From Arthrobacter oryzae (lineage in GTDB: Bacteria > Actinomycetota > Actinomycetes > Actinomycetales > Micrococcaceae): a DNA stretch of 64,000 nt. Made by a program: the position numbers and the translations under genes. Shown piece by piece: positions 8,701 through 15,487 of this stretch (position 1 is the stretch's first letter; each line of letters begins with the position of its first letter). A model generated the notes under the pieces. The model was not told the DNA's origin. It saw nothing but the letters and a program-made list of their open reading frames with translations, and ran no database searches. The DNA is taken from positions 2,170,001 to 2,234,000 of the forward strand of contig NZ_CP132204.1 in the NCBI RefSeq assembly GCF_030718995.1, written 5' to 3'.

Positions 8701-9129
8701 CTAGTCCCAGCCGAGTTCGTGCAGCCGTTCGTCGCTGATGCCGAAGTGGTGGGCAATCTCGTGCGTCACGGTAATGGCCACCTCCTCGATGACTTCCTCA
8801 CGGGACGAACAGATTTCCAGGATGGGCTGGCGGTAGATGGTGATCCGGTCCGGCAGCGATCCCGCTCCCCACCAGGCATCGCGCTCGGTCAGCGGCACGC
8901 CTTCGTAGAGTCCCAGCAGCACGGTCTCCGGGTCCTCGCCCGGCTGCGGGATGTAATCGTCCTCGATGAACACCGCAACGTTGTCCATGGCCCGGGCCAC
9001 TTCCGGCGGAACGCGTTCCAGGGCGTCGCTGACGGCCGACTCGAAGTCTTCCTCGGTCATGGGGAACGGAACATGATCGTCCGCGCCGTCCGGGACGATC
9101 GGCAGGCCGGGCGGCAGGTTGGCGGGCAT
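8701..9129 (-). CDS. Small zincin-like metallopeptidase family protein
   Basis: 142 residues, cytoplasmic, no signal peptide. The zinc site HEIAHHFGISD (H123, E124, H127, D133) fits HExxHxxGxxD, and belongs to the compact actinobacterial and alphaproteobacterial metallopeptidase family (once DUF1025). Upstream residues contain the family features VPPEVARAMDNVAVFIEDD and LLGLYEGVPLTER. The substrate of these proteins is not established. The gene lies 14 bases upstream of the CDF gene and 9 bases downstream of the EamA gene, all leftward, so the three may be one transcript. ATG at 9129. Confidence 0.88.
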   Translation of the reverse strand: MPANLPPGLPIVPDGADDHVPFPMTEEDFESAVSDALERVPPEVARAMDNVAVFIEDDYIPQPGEDPETVLLGLYEGVPLTERDAWWGAGSLPDRITIYRQPILEICSSREEVIEEVAITVTHEIAHHFGISDERLHELGWD

Positions 9130-9138
9130 ACCAGCACT

Positions 9139-10131
9139 CTAGCGGGATTTGCGCCGCGTCAGCCCCACTCCCACCAGGCAGATCGCGCCGCCCACAAGCC
9201 CCCACATGGTAGGCACTTCGCCGAGCACCAGCCAGGAGATGAGGATGGTGGTGCCGGGGACCAGGTACGTGGTGGCGGCCAGCTTTCCGGCGTCGATGAG
9301 GGACAGGGCGTAGGCCCACGTGGTGAACGCGATGGCCGTCGGGAAGATCCCCAGGTACACCAGCCCGAGGGTGGCCGGAAGCGGGGCCGCCTGGAGTTCG
9401 GCCACCAGCTGTCCGCTGAACGGCAGGCAGCAGGCTGCGCCCACCATGATGCCGAACCATGTGGCCTGAGCCGCGGGGAACTTCCGCAGCACCGGCTTCT
9501 GGACGATCACGCTGACGGCGGCGAGCACGGCGGCGAGGAGGCAAAGCAGCACGCCGGCCACATCCGCCGTCGAACGCTGGCCCGAACTGAGCGCAATCAC
9601 GGCGACGCCGGCGAACGCTATCAGGCTGCCGATGATCAGCCAGCGCGGGAAGCCTTCCTTGAGCAGTACGCCCGCCATCACGGCCACCAGGATGGGGTTG
9701 ACGTTGATGAGCAGGGCTGCGGTGCCGGCGTCCAGCAGGTGTTCGGCGGCGTTGAGGGCCACGTTGTAGCCGCCGAACCACATCACGCCGTAGGCGAGGA
9801 TGGGCCACCACTCCCGGCCCCGGGGCAGCATCCGGAGCTTCGGCAGCACCACCACGCCAAGTACGACGGCGGCAATCGCCAGCCGTCCCAGCGTCAGGGA
9901 ACCGGGCGAGAAGCTTGGCCCCACGGCGCGGATGCCCACAAACGCGGAGGCCCACAGGACCACCGTGATAACGACGGCGGCGACGCCGAGCTTGTTGACC
10001 GGTGTCCTTCCGGACGAGGTGCCGGCGGCGGACGCTGTGCGTTGGGTCAGAGGTTGCGGACTGGGTGCGTGCGGAGACCCTTCGTGGGAGCCTGCGGACG
10101 GCGTGGGGCCGGATTCGGCGGTGGTTGCCAT
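9139..10131 (-). CDS. EamA/DMT-family transporter
   Basis: 330 residues with ten hydrophobic segments between about residues 45 and 325, arranged as two EamA repeats of five helices each (first from about 48, second from about 185). This is the drug/metabolite transporter superfamily (RhaT/YdcZ/RarD type). The first 40 residues are Ser/Pro/Thr-rich and cytoplasmic; the C-terminus ends in basic TRRKSR. Members export or import small metabolites, amino acids or purines; the substrate cannot be read. Leftward, with the metallopeptidase nine bases downstream. The start could lie further in, since the N-terminal stretch is low-complexity. Confidence 0.88.
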   Translation of the reverse strand: MATTAESGPTPSAGSHEGSPHAPSPQPLTQRTASAAGTSSGRTPVNKLGVAAVVITVVLWASAFVGIRAVGPSFSPGSLTLGRLAIAAVVLGVVVLPKLRMLPRGREWWPILAYGVMWFGGYNVALNAAEHLLDAGTAALLINVNPILVAVMAGVLLKEGFPRWLIIGSLIAFAGVAVIALSSGQRSTADVAGVLLCLLAAVLAAVSVIVQKPVLRKFPAAQATWFGIMVGAACCLPFSGQLVAELQAAPLPATLGLVYLGIFPTAIAFTTWAYALSLIDAGKLAATTYLVPGTTILISWLVLGEVPTMWGLVGGAICLVGVGLTRRKSR

Positions 10132-10317
10132 GCTGCCAATCTAGCCCGTGCTGCGGCGGTGCAGCTGGCGGAAATCGGCCACGTCTAGTCGAGATCCTGC
10201 CAAAGTTTGCGAGTTGCCCAAGGAGCGCAAGTCCAAACGGGCGCGACCTAGAATCGAGCCAACATGTCGAAAACGTCCATCCCGTGACTGGCAGGTCATG
10301 GATGCGGAAGGAGTCCC

Positions 10318-10665
10318 ATGAATCCGATCACGCCGAGAATTGGCACGGTCTTTGTTCCGGTCAGCGATGTGGAAGCTGCCAGGGACTGGTACTGCCGGCT
10401 GCTGGGTGTACCGGCCGACGGTGAGATTCTCTTTGGCCACCTCTATGTACTGCCGGTCGAGGGTACCGGGCTCGTCCTGGACAGCAGGATCTACTCACGG
10501 GACGCCGTTTTCAAGGTGCCCGCCTTTCATCTCGACACCCAAGACGTCCAGGCAGCGCACGCCTATGCAGTTGAACTGGGCGCCGATCCGGCGGCCATCC
10601 AGTATGGGCAATGGTTCAACTTCCGGGATCCTGACGGTAATGCCCTGATGGTCTGCCAGTGCTAG
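10318..10665 (+). CDS. VOC family protein (glyoxalase/bleomycin-resistance fold)
   Basis: 115 residues, one vicinal-oxygen-chelate domain. The start FVPVSDVEAARDWYCRLLG and the end WFNFRDPDGNALMVCQC are standard VOC borders; the paired beta-alpha-beta modules would dimerise to form a metal site. GGAAGGAG lies about six bases before ATG 10318. Members include glyoxalase I, dioxygenases and antibiotic-binding proteins, and the reaction cannot be assigned here. It stands alone, 186 bases from the divergent EamA gene and converging on lysG. Confidence 0.85.
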   Translation: MNPITPRIGTVFVPVSDVEAARDWYCRLLGVPADGEILFGHLYVLPVEGTGLVLDSRIYSRDAVFKVPAFHLDTQDVQAAHAYAVELGADPAAIQYGQWFNFRDPDGNALMVCQC

Positions 10666-10705
10666 CGTTCTGCTCCGCTGTGGTGTGCTTGCGTAGTTGT
10701 ATCGT

Positions 10706-11587
10706 TCACCTCAGCACGCGCGCAGCGTCCTGGATGGCGCCGGCAACGCCGTCCAGCACCGCCGATCCGTAGCGCCACTGCTGCCAGTGCAGCGGGACGT
10801 CCACGAAGGATTTGGCGGCCAGGGTCTGCAGTGTTCCCTGGTCCAGGTCGTCGCCGATTTCGAGCTCCGGGAGCAGGCCCCACCCCATCCCGAGCCGGAT
10901 CGCCTCGCCGAACTCGTGGGCCGCAGGCACGTAGTGGCGCGGCGGCTGGAGGGATTTGCGGCTGAGCCGCCGCAGGTAGCGGTCCTGAAGGTCGTCCTTG
11001 CGGTCGTAGATGATGACGGGGGCCTTTGCCAGCGATTCGGCCGTTGCGCCGCCGTCGAGCCAGCGTGCCGCGAACACCGGCGTGCAGACGGGAAGGTAGC
11101 GCATCACGCCGAGCCGGCGGGACGTGCAGCCGGGGGCCGGCTTGGCGGTGGCGGTGATGGCAGCCGCCGCAGCGCCGCTGCGGAGGAGCTCCAGCGAATA
11201 ATCCTGGTCCTCGCGCAGGATTTCCAGCTGGACCGTCCCGGCCACGGCAGCCAGCCCGGCGAGTGCCCACGTGTGCAGCGAGTCGCTGTTGATCACCAGC
11301 GTCAGCCGGGTGTCCGGGTGCGCGGTGCCCGGCTGCAGTTCATCGGCGAGGTCCGCCGACAGCATCTCAAGCTGACGGGCGAAGCGCACCACGGCCTGGC
11401 CGGACTCCGTGAGCTCAATCGGCCTGGTCCTCCTCAGAACGGGACGGCCCACCGCGACCTCCAAAGCGCGGATGCGCTGGCTGACGGCGGAAGCCGTGAC
11501 GGACAGGTGGCTGGCGGCGGCGTCGAAGCTTCCCTGCGAGACGATGGCCGCGAGCGTCCGGGCCTGGTCGGGATGAATGTCGATCAT
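10706..11587 (-). CDS. lysG: LysR-type regulator of the LysG/ArgP family
   Basis: 293 residues. N-terminal winged helix-turn-helix at about 1-60 (TLAAIVSQGSFDAAASHLSVTASAVSQRIRALE), then a periplasmic-binding-like effector domain. The helix-turn-helix and the length match LysG/ArgP regulators, which sense lysine, arginine or histidine and activate the exporter gene lysE/argO. The divergent neighbour is exactly such an exporter, 69 bases away, which supports the call strongly. The shared gap should hold the LysG site. Autoregulation is usual in the family. ATG at 11587 with a weak ribosome site. Confidence 0.92.
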   Translation of the reverse strand: MIDIHPDQARTLAAIVSQGSFDAAASHLSVTASAVSQRIRALEVAVGRPVLRRTRPIELTESGQAVVRFARQLEMLSADLADELQPGTAHPDTRLTLVINSDSLHTWALAGLAAVAGTVQLEILREDQDYSLELLRSGAAAAAITATAKPAPGCTSRRLGVMRYLPVCTPVFAARWLDGGATAESLAKAPVIIYDRKDDLQDRYLRRLSRKSLQPPRHYVPAAHEFGEAIRLGMGWGLLPELEIGDDLDQGTLQTLAAKSFVDVPLHWQQWRYGSAVLDGVAGAIQDAARVLR

Positions 11588-11656
11588 TAGCTGATCTTAT
11601 CTCCCCAAAGAATCTTTAACTGGTTTCATGATCTTCATCCACCTACCGTTGAAAGC
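11588..11656. promoter_or_regulatory. Divergent lysG/lysE control region
   Basis: A 69-base gap, notably A/T-rich compared with its surroundings, between divergent lysG and lysE starts. Both promoters and the LysG binding site must lie here. Several A/T tracts (AAAGAATCTTT, ATGATCTTCAT) show partial dyad symmetry, but I cannot single out the operator. Confidence 0.55.
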
Positions 11657-12259
11657 GTGATCCTTCCCGTGCTTTCAGGCCTGGCCAGCGGCCTGTCCCT
11701 CATCGTCGCCATCGGCGCCCAGAATGCCTTCGTCCTGCGCCAGGGCATCCAGCGCTCGCATGTGGCCCTTGTCATTGCCGTCTGCGCCGTCTCGGACCTC
11801 GTACTGATAATCCTCGGCGTCGCCGGCATCGGCGTCCTGATTGAGCGGGCGCCGGGTGTGCTCGACGTGGTGCGCTGGGCGGGAGCCGCATTCCTGGCGG
11901 GCTACGGCGCCCTCGCCGCCTGGCGGGCCGTCCGCGGCCAGGCGCTCGGGCAGCTCGGTCCGGCGCGTGCTGCTAGCTGGATGGCCGTCCTGGGCACCGG
12001 GCTGGCCTTCACCTGGCTGAACCCGCACGTGTACCTGGACACTGTGCTGCTGCTCGGGTCCCTCGCCAGCACCCACGGCCCGGACGGCCGCTGGTGGTTT
12101 GCCGCCGGAGCGGGCGCGGCCAGCATCGCGTGGTTCACGGCCCTGGGGGTCGGCGCACGGTTCCTGGCTCCGGTCTTCCGGCGCCGGAGCGCCTGGCGCA
12201 TCCTCGACGCCGCCATCGCCGTCGTGATGTTGACGATGGCAATATTCCTGGTGAGCTGA
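11657..12259 (+). CDS. lysE: LysE/ArgO-type basic amino acid exporter
   Basis: 200 residues with about six hydrophobic helices. The N-terminal ASGLSLIVAIGAQNAFVLRQGI is the LysE/ArgO family hallmark. The protein sits in the inner membrane and exports lysine and/or arginine when intracellular pools rise, for instance during growth on peptides. GTG start at 11657 with only a weak purine stretch before it. The divergent LysR regulator is its expected activator. It ends 19 bases before the convergent PHP-domain gene. Confidence 0.92.
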   Translation: MILPVLSGLASGLSLIVAIGAQNAFVLRQGIQRSHVALVIAVCAVSDLVLIILGVAGIGVLIERAPGVLDVVRWAGAAFLAGYGALAAWRAVRGQALGQLGPARAASWMAVLGTGLAFTWLNPHVYLDTVLLLGSLASTHGPDGRWWFAAGAGAASIAWFTALGVGARFLAPVFRRRSAWRILDAAIAVVMLTMAIFLVS

Positions 12260-12278
12260 GCATCACTGCCCAGCCGTA

Positions 12279-13313
12279 CTACTTTCCGCGCCCCGCCCAC
12301 TCCAGCAGCCGGCCCAGCGGCCAAGTGGTCACGATCCGTTCCGCGGGAACTCCGTTTGCCGCAGCGCGGGCTGCGCCGTACTGGAGGAAATCCAGCTGAC
12401 CCGGGGCATGGGCGTCACTGTCGATACTGAAGAGGCAGCCCGCATCGAGTGCGAGCCGGATCAGGTCGTCCGGCGGATCCTGCCGCTCGGGGCGCGAATT
12501 GATCTCGACGGCCACATCCTGTTCCGCGCACGCCGCGAACACCCGCTCGGCGTCAAAATCGGATTGAGGCCGCGTTCCCCTGGAACCCTGGAGCAGCCGG
12601 CCCGTGCAATGGCCGAGGACGTTCATGTGCGGATCGCTGATGGCGCCCAGCATCCTGGCGGTCATGGTGCTCCGGTCGGAACGGAGTTTCGAGTGGACGC
12701 TCGCCACCACAACATCCAGGCGGTCCAGCATGTCCGCGGACTGGTCCAGGGTCCCGTCCTCCAGGATGTCCACCTCGATGCCGGCCAGCAGGCGGAAGCC
12801 TCCGCCGCCGTCGTCGTCGAAGCCGCTGTTGATGCCCGCGACAATATCCAGCTGCTCCGTGAGGCGTTCGGCGGTCAGCCCGTTCGCGATTTTGAGGCTG
12901 GGGGAGTGGTCCGTCAGGGCGAGGTACTCCCGGCCCAAGGTGCGGGCGGCGTCCGCCATCAGTTCAATCGGGGACCCGCCGTCGGACCAGTCGCTGTGGC
13001 TGTGGAGGTCCCCGCGAAGTGCGGAGTGCAGTTCGGCGCCGCCGTCTGCCAGCGGCTGCTGCCCGCGCTCCCGGAGGCCCTCAAGGTAGTCGGGGACGGC
13101 GCCGTCGACCGCCTGCCGGATCACCTCGAAGGTTCGGTCCCCGATTCCCTTCATGCTTTTCAGCCGGCCGTTGCGGGCGCGGGCGGCAACATCTTCCGGA
13201 TCCAGGGCGGCGATGATGCCGGCGGCCTTCCGGAAGGCCTGGACCTTGAACGTGGGGGCCAGTTCGCGTTCCAGCCAGAACGCGATCTCATTGAGGGCGG
13301 CGACGGCATCCAT
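12279..13313 (-). CDS. PHP-domain phosphoesterase with helix-hairpin-helix N-terminus (PolX-like)
   Basis: 344 residues from ATG 13313. Residues 1-85 resemble the N-terminal part of family X DNA polymerases (FKVQAFRKAAGII and the helix-hairpin-helix LKSMKGIGDRTFEVI). From about 105 onwards is a PHP domain with metal ligands DLHSHSDWSDG, ALTDHS, GIEVDIL, ASVHS, LGHCTG, EINSRPER and SIDSDAH. The polymerase palm itself is absent, so this is the stand-alone PHP form found in actinobacteria, probably a phosphatase or nuclease. The reading frame stays open upstream through the tRNA genes, which must be fortuitous; GTG codons shortly before the ATG remain possible starts. Confidence 0.82.
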   Translation of the reverse strand: MDAVAALNEIAFWLERELAPTFKVQAFRKAAGIIAALDPEDVAARARNGRLKSMKGIGDRTFEVIRQAVDGAVPDYLEGLRERGQQPLADGGAELHSALRGDLHSHSDWSDGGSPIELMADAARTLGREYLALTDHSPSLKIANGLTAERLTEQLDIVAGINSGFDDDGGGGFRLLAGIEVDILEDGTLDQSADMLDRLDVVVASVHSKLRSDRSTMTARMLGAISDPHMNVLGHCTGRLLQGSRGTRPQSDFDAERVFAACAEQDVAVEINSRPERQDPPDDLIRLALDAGCLFSIDSDAHAPGQLDFLQYGAARAAANGVPAERIVTTWPLGRLLEWAGRGK

Positions 13314-13356
13314 CAGTCCATCTTGCACCGAATCTTGCACCAGTGCGGTGCCGATT

Positions 13357-13393
13357 TTGGATATTCCCAAGGTCTGCCCTACACTTTTATAGT
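13357..13393 (+). promoter_or_regulatory. Possible promoter of the tRNA cluster
   Basis: TATAGT at 13388-13393 is a good -10 element about 80 bases before tRNA-Glu. No convincing -35 lies at 16-18 bases; TTGGAT at 13357 is too far away. The same A/T-rich patch could serve the leftward PHP gene. Confidence 0.35.
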
Positions 13394-13411
13394 CCAGTTC
13401 GGAGCAACTCG

Positions 13412-13453
13412 AAAGGGCGGAAACGAAAGGCTTCGGCCCTTTATTTTTGCCCT
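13412..13453 (+). terminator. Terminator-like hairpin in the tRNA leader
   Basis: AAAGGGC pairs with GCCCTTT over a 17-base loop and is followed directly by ATTTTTG. It lies between the possible -10 element and tRNA-Glu, so it could end a short leader RNA or attenuate the tRNA transcript. No upstream rightward gene would need a terminator here. Confidence 0.45.
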
Positions 13454-13475
13454 GAATGAGCCGGATTGAGTTCAG

Positions 13476-13548
13476 GCCCCCATCGTCTAGCGGCCTAGGA
13501 CACCGCCCTTTCACGGCGGCGGCACGGGTTCGAATCCCGTTGGGGGTA
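13476..13548 (+). tRNA. tRNA-Glu (TTC)
   Basis: 73 bases. The acceptor arm GCCCCCA pairs with TGGGGGT, with A as discriminator. The anticodon stem CCGCC/GGCGG encloses the loop CTTTCAC, giving anticodon TTC at 13510-13512. The T arm has a GGGTTCGAATCCC core. CCA is not encoded. First of three tRNA genes on this strand. Confidence 0.97.
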
Positions 13549-13606
13549 CGCAAGGAAGTGGTCAAACCGGATGAAAAAGTCTGGTAGGCTAAAGGCCTTG
13601 AAAAAT

Positions 13607-13624
13607 TGCAGTAGCGATACTGCA
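13607..13624 (+). other. GNRA-capped stem-loop between tRNA-Glu and tRNA-Asp
   Basis: TGCAGTA-GCGA-TACTGCA is a perfect 7-bp stem with a GCGA tetraloop, 20 bases before tRNA-Asp. It probably guides processing of the joint transcript or protects an intermediate. Confidence 0.55.
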
Positions 13625-13643
13625 GACAGCAAGAAAATAGCAA

Positions 13644-13717
13644 GGCCCTGTAGCGCAGTTGGTTAGCGCGCCGCCCTGTCACGGCGGAGGTCGCGGGTTC
13701 AAGTCCCGTCAGGGTCG
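13644..13717 (+). tRNA. tRNA-Asp (GTC)
   Basis: 74 bases. Acceptor GGCCCTG pairs with CAGGGTC (one G-T), discriminator G. The anticodon stem CCGCC/GGCGG encloses CTGTCAC, giving anticodon GTC at 13678-13680. D arm and T arm (GGGTTCAAGTCCC) are regular. CCA is not encoded. Confidence 0.97.
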
Positions 13718-13726
13718 CTCTGAGCG

Positions 13727-13763
13727 CCGGAAGAAATTCCGGTTCTCAAGGTGACATGTCACC
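13727..13763 (+). other. Two stem-loops between tRNA-Asp and tRNA-Phe
   Basis: CCGGAA-GAAA-TTCCGG at 13727-13742 is a perfect 6-bp stem with a GAAA tetraloop. GGTGACATGTCACC at 13750-13763 is a perfect 14-base palindrome ending two bases before tRNA-Phe. Both are likely processing structures. Confidence 0.55.
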
Positions 13764-13765
13764 TA

Positions 13766-13841
13766 GGCTCTGTAGCTCAGTTGGTAGAGCGTTCGACTGA
13801 AAATCGAAAGGTCACCGGATCGACGCCGGTCGGAGCCACCA
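13766..13841 (+). tRNA. tRNA-Phe (GAA), CCA encoded
   Basis: 73 bases plus encoded CCA (13839-13841). Acceptor GGCTCTG pairs with CGGAGCC. The anticodon stem TTCGA/TCGAA encloses CTGAAAA, giving GAA at 13799-13801. The T loop reads ATCGACG, so position 54 is A instead of the nearly universal T, with a regular stem ACCGG/CCGGT. Last gene of the cluster, followed by a strong terminator. Confidence 0.95.
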
Positions 13842-13847
13842 CTGGGA

Positions 13848-13883
13848 AGCATCAGTTCTTCGGAACTGGTGCTTTTCTTCTTT
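13848..13883 (+). terminator. Rho-independent terminator of the tRNA cluster
   Basis: An 11-bp stem (AGCATCAGTTC with GAACTGGTGCT, one G-T pair) closed by the very stable TTCG tetraloop and followed by TTTCTTCTTT, seven bases after tRNA-Phe. Confidence 0.92.
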
Positions 13884-13960
13884 AAGCGCATTTGCCGCCG
13901 GCTGACTGGGCCTGCGTCACCTATGGCGGAGCCTGGCAGCCTCCCCGCCCATGCAGTTTC

Positions 13961-14056
13961 GACGCGCAAATGTCCCTGTGACGCGCAAATGCTCCCGCGC
14001 CCCCCGTATTCCGGTGTCGCCGGGTAATTTGCGTGTCGCCAAGCGATTTGCGACTC
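13961..14056. repeat. REP-like cluster of four GACGCGCAAAT motifs
   Basis: In the 482-base gap between tRNA-Phe and the LacI gene, GACGCGCAAAT occurs twice directly (13961-13971, 13980-13990), and twice inverted with one or two changes (14027-14037, 14046-14056). Two direct followed by two inverted copies make a large dyad, as in REP/BIME elements. The rest of the gap up to 14208 is G/C-rich and shows no convincing gene. Confidence 0.6.
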
Positions 14057-14208
14057 GTGAGGATCAGGCCGGGCCGTATCCCGTGGTGATATTCCTGCGG
14101 CTCGGGCCCCGCACCGCGGAAGGGGCCCAACGGGCCCCCACGCAACGGGCCCCAAAAGTCGCCCGCGGGGGAGTAGGCCGTCCCGCGGGAACTTCCCGAA
14201 ATTGCCCG

Positions 14209-14238
14209 TTGACAGCAACCAAGTAACGCGCGTAACCT
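14209..14238 (+). promoter_or_regulatory. Promoter of fructan locus 1
   Basis: TTGACA (14209-14214), an 18-base spacer and TAACCT (14233-14238). The -35 is a perfect consensus. The first LacI operator fills the spacer and -10, so repressor binding should exclude polymerase. A hairpin ACTGGCC-ACGGC-GGCCAGT (14281-14299) lies in the leader before the LacI gene. Confidence 0.7.
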
Positions 14239-14268
14239 AAATCACACGCTCGAAGTAACGCGCGTTAG
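14221..14268. promoter_or_regulatory. Twin LacI-family operators
   Basis: AAGTAACGCGCGTAAC (14221-14236) and AAGTAACGCGCGTTAG (14253-14268) share 13 bases. Each approximates the dyad GTAACGCGCGTTAC with a central CG pair, as LacI-family sites do. Starts are 32 bases apart, three helical turns, so two dimers would bind one face of the DNA. The likely ligand is the product of the gene that follows. Confidence 0.75.
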
Positions 14269-14323
14269 TAAAAGATCCCAACTGGCCACGGCGGCCAGTC
14301 CCGGCAGGATTTCGGAGCATTCG

Positions 14324-15409
14324 ATGGCGAACAGCACCCCCACAGCGGCGGGCACGGCTCAAGGGCGGAAGCCTGTCGCGGCCACTGCCCAGCGCGGTGT
14401 CACCATGGCGGACGTGGCCAAGGCTGCCGGTGTATCCCGCACCGCGGTGTCCTTCGTCCTCAGCAACCGCGGGAACGCCAGCATTTCCGAGGAAACCAGG
14501 CAGCGCATCCTCGAAGCCGTCCAGGCCCTCGGGTACCGGCCGAACGCCGGAGCCCGGGCCCTCGCCTCGCAGCGCAGCGACTGGTACGGCATCGTGACCG
14601 AGATTGTTACGGCACCGTTCGCCGTCGACATCATCAAAGGCGCCCAGGACCAGGCCTGGCTGGACCGCCGCTTCCTGCTCATCGCGCCCTCGGACCAGGC
14701 CGACGCTGCAGGGCCCAACCGGGGCATGGAAGACGCCGCAATCGAGAAGCTGCTGGAACAGCGGGTCGAAGGGCTTCTGTATGCGGCCACGTACCACCGT
14801 GGCGTGCATGTCCCGAAGATCGCCAGGGAGGTGCCCACGGTCCTCATCAACTGCTTCGATGCTGACGGAATACTGCCCTCGATCGTCCCGGACGAGCGCG
14901 CCGGCGGCCGTGTCGCCGTCGAACGTTTGCTAGAAGCCGGGCACCGGCGCATCGGCGTCATCAACCTCGACCCGGACATTCCCGCAGCCGTCGGGCGGCT
15001 GGAGGGGTGCCGCGAGGCGCTCGCCGCCGCCGGGCTGGAACTGGACCCGGAACTGGTCGTGAGCGGGCATGCGACGGCGGACGGCGGCTACGAGGCCGCG
15101 TGCCGGATCCTTGACCGGAAGAACAGGCCCACCGCGCTGTTCTGCCTCAACGACCGGATGGCTATGGGCGCGTATGACGCCATCAAGGAGCGCGGGCTCG
15201 CCATCCCCCAAGACATCGCCGTGATCGGCTTCGACAACCAGGAACTCATTGCGGCCTACCTCAGGCCAAAACTGACCACGGTTGCGTTGCCCTTCGAGGA
15301 GATGGGTGCGCTGGGTGTCCAGACACTCGCAAGCCTTACAGCCGGACAGCCGATCACCGCACATCAGCAAATGGTCGACTGTCCGCTGCTAGAACGCTAT
15401 TCAGTCTGA
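14324..15409 (+). CDS. LacI-family repressor of fructan locus 1
   Basis: 361 residues. A 25-residue Ala/Thr-rich head precedes the helix-turn-helix and hinge (VTMADVAKAAGVSRTAVSFVLSNRG at about 26-50, then ARALASQRSDWYGIV). The remainder is the periplasmic-binding-like effector domain ending in the typical LTTVALPFEEMGALGVQTL and LLERYSV. ATG at 14324 behind TTCGGAG. It is first in a rightward series with the transporter and GH32 genes, and twin operators overlap its own promoter, so it should repress itself and the locus until a fructoside or oligofructoside binds. The effector is inferred from context. Confidence 0.9.
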   Translation: MANSTPTAAGTAQGRKPVAATAQRGVTMADVAKAAGVSRTAVSFVLSNRGNASISEETRQRILEAVQALGYRPNAGARALASQRSDWYGIVTEIVTAPFAVDIIKGAQDQAWLDRRFLLIAPSDQADAAGPNRGMEDAAIEKLLEQRVEGLLYAATYHRGVHVPKIAREVPTVLINCFDADGILPSIVPDERAGGRVAVERLLEAGHRRIGVINLDPDIPAAVGRLEGCREALAAAGLELDPELVVSGHATADGGYEAACRILDRKNRPTALFCLNDRMAMGAYDAIKERGLAIPQDIAVIGFDNQELIAAYLRPKLTTVALPFEEMGALGVQTLASLTAGQPITAHQQMVDCPLLERYSV

Positions 15410-15487
15410 CGGCAAATCAACTACTGAACAGCAACCCCAACCACACCTTCACCTTCAACAGCGAAGACGAGGAAAGAGATATCCATC

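Noticed and set aside
13314..13682. N-terminal extension of the PHP-domain protein through tRNA-Glu and part of tRNA-Asp
   Set aside because: It would translate tRNA genes backwards; the homologous region begins at MDAVAALNE.
13763..14226. Open frames over tRNA-Phe, its terminator and the repeat cluster
   Set aside because: They cross a tRNA gene and a terminator and have no recognisable product.
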